A stretch of DNA of 64,000 bases from contig NZ_CAKMSB010000002.1 of assembly GCF_928381405.1 (NCBI RefSeq), forward strand, positions 1 through 64,000, written 5' to 3'. This DNA is from Rothia nasisuis (GTDB lineage: Bacteria; Actinomycetota; Actinomycetes; Actinomycetales; Micrococcaceae). The first letter of the stretch is position 1. Every line of letters begins with the position of its first letter. Made by a program: the position numbers and the translations under genes. The notes beneath the pieces are model-generated. The model did not search any database. It was not told where the DNA came from and worked only from the letters and a program-made list of their open reading frames with translations. Below are positions 24,950 through 35,254 of the stretch, piece after piece.

Positions 24950-26254
24950 ATGCGCGCTTGGAGTCAGCCTCTTATTCCGTCACTGCCGGGCACGGCCCCG
25001 TTGCCCACTATTGTTGATACGGCGGCCGGTGGCCGGGTGCAGCTGGAGCGTGAGGAACGGGCTGGGCTGTATGTCTGCGGTATCACCCCGTACGATGCCA
25101 CGCACCTGGGCCATGCCTCAACCTATGTTGCGTTTGATCTGTTGAATAGGGCCTGGCGCGATGCCGGCGTCCCCGTGACCTTTGTGCAGAACGTGACGGA
25201 CGTGGATGACCCGCTGCTGGAGCGGGCTGAGGCAACCGGTGTTGACTGGAGAGACTTAGCCGAGGAACAGATTGAGCTCTTTCGCACCGATATGCAGGCC
25301 CTGAACATTATCGCTCCCGACCACTATGTGAGCGTTGTGGACTCTGTAGCGGATGTTGCTGGTGCCGTGGCGCGCCTGTTGGAGCTGGGCGTAGCCTACA
25401 CTGTGCCCGGTTTTGTTGATGAGCACGGGGTGCAGCAGCCCGACGGTGATGTCTACTTTGATCTTGAAGCCGCTGAGGCAATGGGGCGGGATCAGCCGGG
25501 TGCCTGGGAGCTGGGGCAGGTTGCGCACTACAGCCGGGAAGAGATGCTGACAATTTTTGGTGAGCGAGGCGGCGACCCGCAGCGCCCCGGTAAGCGTAGC
25601 CAGCTTGATCCCCTGCTGTGGCGTGTTGAGCGCCCCGGTGAGCCTGCCTGGGAGGCTGCTGTGCTTGGGCGGGGCCGCCCCGGCTGGCATATTGAGTGTA
25701 GCGTGATTTCGGGCCGGTACCTGGGTGCGCCCTTCTCGGTACAGGGTGGTGGCTCTGACCTAATTTTTCCGCACCACGATTTAGGGGCGGGCCATTCTTT
25801 CGCTCTTAACGGTGCTCCTATGGCCCGCCATTTTATGCATACCGGTATGGTGGGCCTTGACGGTGAGAAGATGAGCAAGTCACGGGGTAACCTGGTGCTG
25901 GTTTCTGCCCTGCGCGCCTCGGGTGTTGATCCTGCCGCTCTCCGTTTGGCCCTGATGGATTATCACTACCGCACGGACTGGTTCTGGGAGCAGGGGGTGC
26001 TGACTAAGGCTCAGAATCGTTTGGAGCTTTACCGCTCTGCCGTTGGGGTGGCTGAGGGTGAACCTGATGCGGCGGCACTAGCACTTGTGCAGGCGGTCCG
26101 TGAGCATCTAGCCGACGATCTCAACGCCCCGGCGGCCCTGGTTGCCCTGGATCAGTGGGCGCTGACCACCCTTGATGGCGGTGGTTCTGGCGGGCAGCTG
26201 GTGGCAGACGTGCTTTTAGCCAGGTTAGGTGTACAGCTGACTAAGTTTGCGTAA
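24950..26254 (+). CDS. mshC: Cysteine:glucosaminylinositol ligase MshC
   Basis: A 434-residue class I CysRS-like ligase. It has [13 protein letters not shown] (zinc Cys and HIGH-like motif), GWHIECS, a zinc-ligand HHDLGAGHS and KMSKSRGN (KMSKS). It is shorter than cysteinyl-tRNA synthetase and begins [14 protein letters not shown] like MshC. It joins cysteine to GlcN-inositol in mycothiol synthesis. ATG 24950 is set by GGAAGG 5 nt upstream; the open frame above it is not needed. The uppP-mshC neighbourhood is typical of actinobacteria. Confidence 0.93.
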   Translation: MRAWSQPLIPSLPGTAPLPTIVDTAAGGRVQLEREERAGLYVCGITPYDATHLGHASTYVAFDLLNRAWRDAGVPVTFVQNVTDVDDPLLERAEATGVDWRDLAEEQIELFRTDMQALNIIAPDHYVSVVDSVADVAGAVARLLELGVAYTVPGFVDEHGVQQPDGDVYFDLEAAEAMGRDQPGAWELGQVAHYSREEMLTIFGERGGDPQRPGKRSQLDPLLWRVERPGEPAWEAAVLGRGRPGWHIECSVISGRYLGAPFSVQGGGSDLIFPHHDLGAGHSFALNGAPMARHFMHTGMVGLDGEKMSKSRGNLVLVSALRASGVDPAALRLALMDYHYRTDWFWEQGVLTKAQNRLELYRSAVGVAEGEPDAAALALVQAVREHLADDLNAPAALVALDQWALTTLDGGGSGGQLVADVLLARLGVQLTKFA

Positions 26255-26387
26255 ATTTTTTGTGGCTAGCTAGCTTTCATGGTCTCTGACAAGCTCGTTC
26301 TTTGCTAGTGTTAGGTATGACATATTTCAAGAGATGATGGGTGTTCGCTCCGTGGCGGGAGCTGGCACCCACTATCAGGAGGATGAT

Positions 26388-28434
26388 ATGCCTATATCAC
26401 ACAAATTACGCACTCTGGCGGCGGCTACCGCTGTCAGCGCTTTAGCCCTCGTTGGGCTACCCCCTGCAGCGTCGCAGGATCTTGACGAGAGTGTCAGCTC
26501 GAAGGACGCGAAATCTATGCTGGTAATGGATCTTTCGGGTTCCATGCTTGAAAGCGATATTGACGGCGGTACCCGGCTGGATGCTGCGAAGACTGCCGCA
26601 ACTGAACTTATTGATTCCATGCCAGATACTGCCAACCTGGGCATGATGGTCTATGGTCAGAAGGTGCCCGCATCTGAGCCGAAAGAGGAAGGGTGCAAGG
26701 ACATCGAGGTGGTGGCACCTGTGGGCAAGAGTGATAAGCAGGAGCTGAAAAAGTCTATTGCGGGTTTTACGGCCAGTGGCTATACCCCTATGGGGGAGTC
26801 TCTGCTGGCTGCCGCTGAGGAGCTAGGTGATACCGGCGATCGCTCTATTATTTTGGTTTCAGACGGTATTGATACCTGTGCGCCCCCTCCGGTGTGTGAG
26901 GTTGCTCAGAAGCTGGGCGGCCAGGGGTTTGACCTGACCATTCACAGTTGGTTTTAAGGTGGACGAGGCCGCTCAGAAGGAGCTGGAGTGTGTGGCTGAT
27001 GCCACCGGCGGTGAGTTTATTTCTGCTGAGAACACCCGCCAGCTGGCTGATTCGATGACCTTTCTGACCCACCGTGAGTTGGTGGGCTATGAGACGGTAG
27101 GTACGGAGTTTGAGTTTGCCGATAAGCCTGAGGACGCCATGTGGCTGGGGGAGGGGCGCTACCGCACCTCCGTTGTTCCCGACCTGAGCTCAAGCTCAGG
27201 TGACCCTAAGCCTCGCTACTACCGCCTGGCTATCCCCGAGAATCACAACGCGATTGTCACCCTCAAGGCCATCCCCAACCGTAACTCAGAGGGTGAAGGC
27301 GAGCAAGATCTTTATGTTAATATTGAAGAAATTAGTAACAGCTCCAGTGGCTCCTGTGAGGAGGACTTCAGGGTAGATTCATCTTCCTTCGAAACAGTGC
27401 ACGCCAGCAACTTCAAACCGGTAACAGGAGTCTTCGGAGTGGTTAGAGCTCCCTCTGACGAAGAACCGGATCCCAGCTGTGACCAGACCCAGTGGGTTGT
27501 TGAAAACAGTGTTTATGTTACTGAATCAGCTTTTGATGCTGACTACGCTGATAATGAGGTGCAGGTAGAGGTCGAGGTTCAGTTTGAGCCGGTGATCAAA
27601 GATAATGACCGTAAGCAGCTTCACGAGGGCTGGTATGGCCTGAATCAGCAGTCGCTTCCCTCCATGAGCTTCGGCCAGCCCTCAGAAATCGTTGGCGGTA
27701 AAAACTACGCCGAAGCCAAGGAGCTATCCTCTGGCAATACCTACAGTGACACGGTAGTCCAGGGGGAGATGAAGTACTACAAGATTCCGGTTGAGTGGGG
27801 TCAGCGCCCCGTTGTGGCCGTTCGATCTGCTGAGGGGGAGACCGGTGAAACTGCACCTGTTAGTAGCATACTAACGAACCCCTTCTACGCTGAGGGTACG
27901 ACTAATAGTAGAACTGATGGGGGCGTTGAAATCACCGCTCCTGATCGCCCCATTGAGTTTATGAACCGCACAATTAACAAGGGAGGTCTTTATACCTCTT
28001 TTGCTGGCAACTACTATTTAGCTGTCGGCCTATCAGAATATAACGCAGAGAGGCTGGAGGGTGCCGAGCAGCCCGTAGAGATTTCAGTACTGTTGGACGG
28101 CGAGCCCACCATTGGCCCTGACTGGCGCCCGGTTGAAAACAACGGCCCTGAGCCCTCTGACCAGCCCATCCTGTCAGACCGGGTAGCCCCGGGTACCACC
28201 AAGAGCGGCTCGGCAGACCAGGCGACCTCAGACTCAGATTCCTCAGCTACCGACCAGGACGCTGATAGTGAGCAAAACCTCGCCAACACGTCAGAAAACG
28301 ATGGATTCTTGGGCAACGTGCTCGTCATGTCACTGGTAGCCCTCCTGGCCCTGCTCATCATCGGTGCCCTCGTTGCGGTATTATTTATCCGAAAAAATAA
28401 GAGCAAGAACGTACCACCGCCCTATGGTCCCTAA
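26388..28434 (+). pseudogene. Secreted von Willebrand A domain surface protein, broken by a frameshift
   Basis: Two adjacent frames read as one protein. The first (26388-26957) has AGGAGG before its ATG, a signal peptide (residues 1-29), then a vWA domain with MIDAS DLSGSM (48-53), a Thr in SGYTPMGE and VSDGIDTC. It ends prematurely after TIHS. The second frame resumes from 26947 as VGFKVDEAAQKELECVADATGGEF, the expected vWA continuation, and runs 490 residues to a C-terminal membrane helix and basic tail. The junction fits loss of one GT from a GTGT at about 26946-26949. It could be true decay, a sequencing error or, less likely, recoding. Intact, it would be a membrane-anchored extracellular protein. 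Confidence 0.82.
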
Positions 28435-28477
28435 CCAGACCGTCTTAGCAACCCCAAAGCTGAGGCAGTAAGAAGTG

Positions 28478-28517
28478 CCCTGCCCTCTGCACTATAGCTA
28501 TAGTGCAGAGGGCAGGG
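28478..28517. terminator. 40-bp perfect palindrome, bidirectional terminator
   Basis: Twenty bases (28478-28497) are followed directly by their exact reverse complement (28498-28517); G-U and G-C pairs extend the stem further. It lies between the convergent vWA and PAC2 genes. Confidence 0.85.
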
Positions 28518-28541
28518 TGCTGTGGTAAGCCCGGCAATAGG

Positions 28542-29462
28542 CTAGCTGGGTTCCCCAGGAGCCTGACCGGGCTCACCTCCGTCACGGCCTCTCAAAAACC
28601 TCTCAAACTCAGCCGCAATATCAACCTGCCCCAAACCGTCCAGGTCATCGCGAGCCTCCGCTGCTGACTCAAGCGTACGCACAAAACTAGAGAGCTCAGG
28701 CTCATCGTCCAAAAGATCAGCGGCGGTGCGTTCCCAACCCATAATCCGGTCAGAGAAAATATGCAGGGGCAAAGGTATGCCGCAGACAGCTTCAAGGGTG
28801 CTCAGCAAAGCAAAACTGCCCTTAGGGTGGGGAGGCTCAGGGAGGTAGTAGGGAACAGACACCCAGAGCGAAAGAGAGGGCACACCCTGCTCACCAAGAG
28901 CTTGAGCAAGCACACCAATCAGACCGGTGGGGCCCGTATAAGTACTCTGAGCCACCCCATCAAGCTCCAGGGCAGCCGGCGCCCACGAGGTAACAGAGAC
29001 CGGGAACGCGAGGGTGTGCGGAATCTCATCTAACAGAGATCCGCACAAGATCACCAAATCAACCTGCTCATGCTGAACCAGGTCTACCACATTGCTCGTT
29101 AGCTCATGCCAGTTGAGGGAGGGCTCCGGCCCGGTGAGGGTCAAAACCCGCCTGCCGGCCGTAGAAATTCCCTCGGTGAGAGTGAACTGGGGCCACGTTA
29201 CAGTCGGGCTCCCATCCTCGTCGGTGCTGAGATGCGGGCGGGTGACGGTGTAATCGTAGTAGGCGCTACTCGCGAAACTTTCCCGAGGCTGGGAATGAAG
29301 GTAATCCTGAACCGCCGTGAGAGCATCCTGAACCGCGCCCCCGGCATCGTTCCACCCCTCAAGACCTACAAGAAGCAGCGTGGGGGCACGCTCCGGAGGT
29401 GCGTTGAGCTGGGCAAAATGCTGGAGAGCGTCAAGGGGCAACGGCTGATTCATCACTCCCAC
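28542..29462 (-). CDS. PAC2 family protein
   Basis: A 306-residue protein of the PAC2 fold (named for a eukaryotic proteasome assembly chaperone). Signs are LLVGLEGWNDAGGAVQDAL near the N-terminus, LCGSLLDEIPHT and a GLIGVLAQALGEQGVPSLSLWVSVPYY stretch split by a GPTG turn, with an acidic C-terminus. Actinobacteria often encode it near the pupylation genes, and here it lies 2.4 kb from arc, but its role is unknown. The start could be GTG 29462 or ATG 29453. Confidence 0.85.
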   Translation of the reverse strand: MGVMNQPLPLDALQHFAQLNAPPERAPTLLLVGLEGWNDAGGAVQDALTAVQDYLHSQPRESFASSAYYDYTVTRPHLSTDEDGSPTVTWPQFTLTEGISTAGRRVLTLTGPEPSLNWHELTSNVVDLVQHEQVDLVILCGSLLDEIPHTLAFPVSVTSWAPAALELDGVAQSTYTGPTGLIGVLAQALGEQGVPSLSLWVSVPYYLPEPPHPKGSFALLSTLEAVCGIPLPLHIFSDRIMGWERTAADLLDDEPELSSFVRTLESAAEARDDLDGLGQVDIAAEFERFLRGRDGGEPGQAPGEPS

Positions 29463-29516
29463 ATACTACCCGATAGCCGCAAACCTGCAGGAAGTTCAGA
29501 AGGGCAAATACAGGGA

Positions 29517-29522
29517 TAGACT
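29517..29522 (+). promoter_or_regulatory. Candidate -10 box of the M50 protease gene
   Basis: TAGACT in the context TAGACTGG, 50 bp before the start codon. The same 8 bases occur as likely -10 boxes before selO and the DUF3054 gene. No clear -35. Confidence 0.45.
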
Positions 29523-29572
29523 GGTAGTTCAGCGCACGCGCAGAACGCAATCGTTACACAGAAAGGGACGCG

Positions 29573-30712
29573 ATGCCTACTAGCCCCGGAGTTCGTGTTG
29601 GGCATTTTGCAGGCGCCCCGATTTACCTGCGCTATTCCTGGTTCCCACTGATGGCACTGGTCATTGTAGGGTACGGCATGAATTTAGCCAGCTGGAGCTC
29701 CCTCACCACCGCGCAGGGCTACCTGGCAGCCACCGTGGTAGCGGTAACGCTGGCGGCAGGAGTGTTCGTACATGAACTAGCACACGCCACAGTAGGCCGG
29801 GCGCACGGAGCCCGCATCTCGTCCATCTCACTGACCATCTGGGGCGGGCAAACCAAGATGCAAACCACCTCAGCGGGAGCCTCCTTCTGGGTGGCGGTGA
29901 GCGGGCCAGCAGTGAACTTTATCGTGGCCGGGCTCTGCCAGCTCATATGGAACGTGACCGGAACAGCCGATTTCTTTGGCTTTACACTCGCGGCCCAGGT
30001 CAATCTGGCAATTGGCCTCTTCAACCTGATTCCAGCCTTTCCCCTCGACGGCGGCTTTGCCCTTGAGTCCCTGGTCTTTCTACTCAGCGGAAGAAGGTCA
30101 ACGGCTACCAGGGTCACAGCCTACACAGGTCTTCTACTCATAGCCCTCTTGGTGTCAGCGGTGGTACTGACCGGAATCTGGCGATCTACCTGGATGCTAA
30201 TCGTGGCTCTTGCCCTGCTCTTTTACCTCTGGTCTGGTAGCAGCTACGCCCTGAAAGCCCTGGGCGATAACTCCAACCCGGCGCACCCACTACGAGCCTC
30301 CTCGCTGGCCGTGCCCACCCAGCAGGCCCCGGCATCTGCACCCATCGAACAGGCCGTTCAACAGTGGGACGGGCACTCGCCCCTACTCCTGCAAGAAGAG
30401 CGCGGAGGCCAACCAATCGGCGTTATCTTGCCGCAAACCCTCAGCGCGGCTGCCGCCACTCTGCCTGGTCAGCCGCTTGAGGCGATAGCCCTACCCCTGG
30501 CCCCGGTTCCTATTGACGCCTCTGCTGGCTACCTCGACACTGTCGATGAGCTTAACGGATTTGCCCACTACCGCAACAACCCGCAGGGCAACCAACTCGA
30601 CACTGTCTGGTTGGTGCGTGAGCACGGCTCGCAGGGCGAACACTACACGGGCATCATCACGGCCCGGCACATGACCGATACCCTTCTTGCCCAACGCCAG
30701 AGCCCCTCATGA
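29573..30712 (+). CDS. M50 site-2 protease family protein
   Basis: A 379-residue polytopic membrane metalloprotease. HELAH (67-71) and NLIPAFPLDGG (151-161) are the zinc and catalytic motifs of M50 proteases, which cut substrates inside the membrane, often anti-sigma factors. The C-terminal 140 residues look like a CBS-type regulatory region (ending HYTGIITARHMTDTL). AAAGGGA precedes the ATG. No anti-sigma factor gene is adjacent, so the target is unknown. Confidence 0.88.
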   Translation: MPTSPGVRVGHFAGAPIYLRYSWFPLMALVIVGYGMNLASWSSLTTAQGYLAATVVAVTLAAGVFVHELAHATVGRAHGARISSISLTIWGGQTKMQTTSAGASFWVAVSGPAVNFIVAGLCQLIWNVTGTADFFGFTLAAQVNLAIGLFNLIPAFPLDGGFALESLVFLLSGRRSTATRVTAYTGLLLIALLVSAVVLTGIWRSTWMLIVALALLFYLWSGSSYALKALGDNSNPAHPLRASSLAVPTQQAPASAPIEQAVQQWDGHSPLLLQEERGGQPIGVILPQTLSAAAATLPGQPLEAIALPLAPVPIDASAGYLDTVDELNGFAHYRNNPQGNQLDTVWLVREHGSQGEHYTGIITARHMTDTLLAQRQSPS

Positions 30713-30786
30713 GACAACATGACCACCGCAGCCTTTTTCTGAGACAATAGATAGAAACACCGCTAGCGAAAAGAGAACACACCTTC

Positions 30787-31824
30787 ATGAGCACCCCCAC
30801 CGGTAGCATCAACCGCCGCGGACCCTTCAGGCCGGGTGAGCGGGTCCAGCTGACCGACGAGCGTGGCCGCATAACCACTATCACCCTGACGAGCGGCGGC
30901 GAGTACCATTCACACCGTGGCTTCTTTAAACACTCCGCACTGATCGACAGGGTTGAGGGTACCGTCATCACCAACTCTGAGGGGTACAAATTCCAGGCCC
31001 TGCGCCCCCTCTATAAGGATTTTGTGCTCTCCATGCCTCGCGGCGCTGCCGTAGTCTACCCCAAAGACGCGGGCCAAATTGTGGCTATGGCAGACATCTT
31101 TCCCGGTGCTCGCGTGATTGAGGCAGGTGTCGGCTCGGGTGCGCTCTCGATTGCCCTTCTGCGCGCTGTGGGTGACGGTGGCCACCTGCGTTCTTTTGAG
31201 CGCCGTGAAGAGTTTGCCGATATTGCCCGTGGCAACATTGAGACCTTCTTCGGCGGCCAGCATCCGGCCTGGTCACTGACCCTGGGTGACTTGGCTGAGA
31301 CCCTTGGCGAGGTCGAACAGCCAGGGAGCGTTGACCGTGCCGTCCTTGACATGTTGGCCCCCTGGGAGTGCCTGGACGCCGTAGCAAGGGCCCTCGCCCC
31401 TGGCGGGGTCATCATCTGCTATGTTGCCACCGTGACCCAGCTTTCCCGCGTAGCAGAGGCCCTTCGCGCCGACGGCAGATTTACCGAACCCGAGTCACAT
31501 GAAACCATGGTGCGCGGCTGGCACGTAGAGGGCCTGGCCGTCCGCCCCGACCACCGCATGGTGGCCCATACCGGCTTTCTGATGACCGCCCGCCGCCTGG
31601 CAGACGGGGCTGAGCGCCTGGCCCCCAAGCGCCGCGCCTCGAAGACTGATTTTTCGGAAGAAGACATGAACGCCTGGACCCCCACAGCCCTAGGTGAGCG
31701 CAACGTCTCTGACCGCAAGCTACGCCGGGCGGGGCGGGATGCCCTGAACCTGGCTGAGAAGGCTGCCTCTGCCACCCAGACGGCAAACGCGGAGCAAAAA
31801 AGCACAGGGCAGACTGGCGAGTAG
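30787..31824 (+). CDS. trmI: tRNA (adenine-58-N1)-methyltransferase TrmI
   Basis: A 345-residue class I methyltransferase: an N-terminal beta domain (GPFRPGERVQLTDERG), a SAM motif VIEAGVGSGALS near residue 115, and DRAVLDMLAPWECL as the catalytic-site motif. The C-terminal basic tail is typical of the actinobacterial form. It methylates A58 of tRNA as a tetramer. It lies 77 bp upstream of arc, a common actinobacterial arrangement. Confidence 0.93.
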   Translation: MSTPTGSINRRGPFRPGERVQLTDERGRITTITLTSGGEYHSHRGFFKHSALIDRVEGTVITNSEGYKFQALRPLYKDFVLSMPRGAAVVYPKDAGQIVAMADIFPGARVIEAGVGSGALSIALLRAVGDGGHLRSFERREEFADIARGNIETFFGGQHPAWSLTLGDLAETLGEVEQPGSVDRAVLDMLAPWECLDAVARALAPGGVIICYVATVTQLSRVAEALRADGRFTEPESHETMVRGWHVEGLAVRPDHRMVAHTGFLMTARRLADGAERLAPKRRASKTDFSEEDMNAWTPTALGERNVSDRKLRRAGRDALNLAEKAASATQTANAEQKSTGQTGE

Positions 31825-31901
31825 ACTTATCAGTGCGCCGTTGCTGCCTACTGATAGGGAGAAACGGCCCTGGTTGAGGCAAGCAGAAGAAAGAAGCAAC
31901 C

Positions 31902-33596
31902 ATGAGCGAGCATAAAACCGTTTCTGCAGCTGATTACGAGCGAATCCTGCGGCAGCTCAACATAGCTAACGACAGCCGCCGAACCCTAGACCGGCAGCTA
32001 CGTTCTGCCGGGGAGCGCAATCAGAAGTTAGTGGCCGCTCTCACCAAAACGAAGAAGGAAATTGAGCACCTGCGGGTTGCGCTTGCGCAGGAGGTCTCAC
32101 CACCGCTCAACTCTGCCGTGGTGCTGGGGGTACACGGTGCTACGATGACCTACCAGGAGCTGGCAGACGGTAAGACTCCCGCTGAGATTGAAGAACACCT
32201 TGATGTGCTCATGGGTGGCCGCCTGGTGCGTGTGACCTGCTCACCGCTGTTGCCTATAGGCCAGGTTAAGCCGGGCATGACCGTCCTCCTTGACGAACAA
32301 ACCCAGGCCGTTCTATCGCTGGGGTTTGAGGGCTACGGTGAGGTCGTCACCGTACGCGAGGTGCTTGATGCCCAGCGTGTGGTCATCGATATGCCTAACC
32401 AGGCTAAAGCCGTGGCTAGAATCTCTGGCGATTTGAGCCCTGATGAGCTACGCATGGGGGACACAGTCACCTACGATTCCCGCATCCAGATGATTACCTC
32501 CCGGGTGCCGACCACAGACGCCCAAGAGCTGGTACTCGAAGAAGTTCCAGATATCACCTACGCCCAGATTGGTGGATTGGGCGACCAAATTGATTTGATT
32601 CGTGACGCCGTTGAGCTCCCTTTCTTGCACCCTGAAATTTACCGTCAGTATCAGCTGACCCCGCCCAAAGGAATTCTGCTGTACGGCCCTCCCGGCAACG
32701 GCAAAACCTTGATTGCGAAGGCCGTGGCCAACTCGCTAGCTGCTCGCGCCGCTGAACGGTCAGAGGGGCAGAAAAAGACCGGCTACTTCCTCAACATCAA
32801 AGGCCCCGAACTGCTCGATAAGTATGTGGGTGAAACCGAACGGCAAATTCGCGACATCTTCGCAGCGGCCCGCGAGAAGGCACGCGCTGGCTACCCCGTT
32901 GTGGTTTTCTTCGACGAAATGGAGTCCCTTTTTAGAACCCGCGGCTCCGGGCGCTCATCGGATGTTGAAACCACTATCGTTCCTCAGCTCCTGTCAGAAA
33001 TTGACGGTGTTGAAGCGCTTGATAACGTGATTGTTATTGGTGCAACCAACCGCGAAGACATGATTGACCCGGCCGTGTTACGCCCCGGCCGTCTTGACGT
33101 AAAAATTCGCGTCAACCGCCCTGACCAGCAGGGCGCAACCGAAATCTTCAGCCTCTACCTGACTGAAGGGCTCCCAATTCACGAGTCTGAGATAGCAAGG
33201 GCAGGTTCTAAGAACGCGGCTGTGGGGCAGATGATTTCAACCGTCGTTGACCAGCTTTTCTCAGCCTCCTCTGAGAATCGCTACATCAGCGTTGACCTTG
33301 AAAACGGGGTTAGCCGCTGGCTGTTACGCGGCCATTTTCTCTCGGGCGCGGTGATACGGAATATTGTTGATCATGCCAAGAAGCAGGCCATTAAGTCTTA
33401 CCTGGCTACCGGGTCTGAGGGAATTACAACCGAGCACCTGCTGGAGGCCGCCAGAGTCGAGTTTGAAGATCAAGTTGAGGTTCCGCAGGCTGCCGAAATT
33501 GAGGACGTTTTGAGCACCCTCAACATTCGTTTGCGCGTGGTCAACGCGGCCCCTGCTCGGGCGGTTCAGCCGAACGACTCCGGGGGTGAACAGTAA
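31902..33596 (+). CDS. arc: Proteasome-associated ATPase Arc (Mpa)
   Basis: A 564-residue AAA ATPase: N-terminal coiled coil (about 8-62) that binds Pup, an OB-fold region (about 70-205), Walker A GPPGNGKT (262-269), Walker B FFDEME (336-341; Glu in place of the more usual Asp) and an arginine finger region RPGRLDVKIRV. Arc/Mpa unfolds pupylated proteins. Members that feed a 20S proteasome end in GQYL or a similar hydrophobic-Tyr motif. This one ends NDSGGEQ with no Tyr, so docking to a proteasome is unlikely. Three nt separate it from dop. Confidence 0.95.
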   Translation: MSEHKTVSAADYERILRQLNIANDSRRTLDRQLRSAGERNQKLVAALTKTKKEIEHLRVALAQEVSPPLNSAVVLGVHGATMTYQELADGKTPAEIEEHLDVLMGGRLVRVTCSPLLPIGQVKPGMTVLLDEQTQAVLSLGFEGYGEVVTVREVLDAQRVVIDMPNQAKAVARISGDLSPDELRMGDTVTYDSRIQMITSRVPTTDAQELVLEEVPDITYAQIGGLGDQIDLIRDAVELPFLHPEIYRQYQLTPPKGILLYGPPGNGKTLIAKAVANSLAARAAERSEGQKKTGYFLNIKGPELLDKYVGETERQIRDIFAAAREKARAGYPVVVFFDEMESLFRTRGSGRSSDVETTIVPQLLSEIDGVEALDNVIVIGATNREDMIDPAVLRPGRLDVKIRVNRPDQQGATEIFSLYLTEGLPIHESEIARAGSKNAAVGQMISTVVDQLFSASSENRYISVDLENGVSRWLLRGHFLSGAVIRNIVDHAKKQAIKSYLATGSEGITTEHLLEAARVEFEDQVEVPQAAEIEDVLSTLNIRLRVVNAAPARAVQPNDSGGEQ

Positions 33597-33599
33597 GAG

Positions 33600-35195
33600 A
33601 TGACCGTTCAACGTGTTATGGGGGCAGAAACTGAGTACGGTGTTTTTGCTCCGTCAAAGCCCTCGGCTAACCCCGTGGTGCTCTCTGCTTTTGTGGTCAA
33701 TACCTACGACGCCCTCTTTAAACAGAAACTAGCCTCCAGGGCCCAGACCGAGTGGGAGTACGGTTCGGAGTCGCCTCTGGCTGATGCCCGCGGGTTTGAG
33801 CTTGCGCGCGAAGCGGCGCATCCCAGTCAGCTCACTGACACCGCTCATGTGTTGACCAGTGAAGACATCGCTGCTGAGGCTCTCAGCGAGGCCGGTCTTT
33901 TCGCTGAGCGCATTGACTGGGACTCGGTTACTATGAATTCAATCCTGCCCAACGGGGCCCGTTTTTACGTGGATCATGCCCACCCTGAGTACTCTTCACC
34001 AGAAGTGACCAACCCGCGCGATGCCGTCCTGTGGGATGCTGCCGGCGATTTTATTGCTGCCCAAACCGTTGCTGCTATCGAACAGGTAGCTACTGAGCCT
34101 GCTACCAGCATGCCCGCGGTCAATCTGTACAAGAACAACACCGACGGTAAGGGCCAGTCCTACGGCTCCCACGAGAATTACCTTGTAACCCGGTCAGTTG
34201 ACTTTGAGTACCTGGCTGCTGCCCTCCTTCCCTTCTTTGCCACCCGCCAGATTATGGTGGGAGCCGGGCGCGTGGGCCTGGGCGTAGCGGGGGAGCAGGC
34301 CGGCTTTCAACTTTCCCAGCGTGCCGACTTCTTCGAGCGCACTGTGGGCCTTGAAACCACGATTCGTCGCCCTCTGGTCAACACCCGCGATGAACCCCAC
34401 GCTGACCCTGCCCGCTACCGCCGTTTGCACGTCATTACCGGGGACGCCAACCTCTCGCACTACTCTAATCTTCTGAAATTCGGTACCATGTCTCTGGTGT
34501 TGAATCTGGTTGAAGCGGGTGCCGTACCCACCATTAAGCTGGCAGACCCGGTTGCAGCCATGCACACAGTCAGCCATGACCTGTCCCTGACCGCAGAACT
34601 TCCTTTGGCTACCGGTGGCACTATGACCGCCCTGCAGATACAGCGGGCCTACCTGGCAGCTGCCCAGCAGCTCGAAAAAACCGCAGATGCGGCAACAGTC
34701 GAAGTCCTCGGACTCTGGCATGAGACCCTGTACGCGCTGGAGCACGATTTGTTCTCACTTGCAGACAGGCTAGACTGGGTTGCCAAGTATGCCCTGATGA
34801 GTTCTTACGTTGCTAAGGGGAGTAGCTGGGGGGACTCTAAGCTGGCCGCCATTGACCTGCAATACTCCGATGTGCGCCCGCAGAAGAGCCTTTACCATAA
34901 GCTGGTCGCCCTGGGCCGTATGAAAACCCTGTTCTCTCAGGAGCAGGTTGCGGACGCGGCTACTCACCCGCCGCGCGATACTCGCGCCTACCTGCGCGGG
35001 CGGCTCATCACCACCTGGCCCGATGAGGTAGTGGGCGCTAACTGGGATACCCTCTCGGTACGCAACCCTCTTTCACCTGACCTGGTGAGAATCCACATGG
35101 ATGATCCGCTCGCCTATACCGCTGAGCAGGTTGATCCTCATCTGGGGCTCCCGCACGCAGACCAGCTCCTTGCACTCCTCTCCGACCACACCTGA
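33600..35195 (+). CDS. dop: Pup deamidase/depupylase Dop
   Basis: A 531-residue member of the carboxylate-amine/ammonia ligase fold shared with PafA. GAETEYGVFAP at the N-terminus carries the catalytic glutamate; LPNGARFYVDHAHPEYSSPE and NNTDGKGQSYGSHENYL are further active-site motifs. Dop converts the C-terminal Gln of Pup to Glu, readying it for ligation, and can remove Pup from targets. The Pup encoded next has a C-terminal Gln and so needs this step. Adjacent to arc with a 3-nt gap. Confidence 0.95.
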   Translation: MTVQRVMGAETEYGVFAPSKPSANPVVLSAFVVNTYDALFKQKLASRAQTEWEYGSESPLADARGFELAREAAHPSQLTDTAHVLTSEDIAAEALSEAGLFAERIDWDSVTMNSILPNGARFYVDHAHPEYSSPEVTNPRDAVLWDAAGDFIAAQTVAAIEQVATEPATSMPAVNLYKNNTDGKGQSYGSHENYLVTRSVDFEYLAAALLPFFATRQIMVGAGRVGLGVAGEQAGFQLSQRADFFERTVGLETTIRRPLVNTRDEPHADPARYRRLHVITGDANLSHYSNLLKFGTMSLVLNLVEAGAVPTIKLADPVAAMHTVSHDLSLTAELPLATGGTMTALQIQRAYLAAAQQLEKTADAATVEVLGLWHETLYALEHDLFSLADRLDWVAKYALMSSYVAKGSSWGDSKLAAIDLQYSDVRPQKSLYHKLVALGRMKTLFSQEQVADAATHPPRDTRAYLRGRLITTWPDEVVGANWDTLSVRNPLSPDLVRIHMDDPLAYTAEQVDPHLGLPHADQLLALLSDHT

Positions 35196-35254
35196 AACTC
35201 AGGCCACCTACCACAGCACGTAGCACAGCCTGATTACCACAGAAAAGAGAAAAA

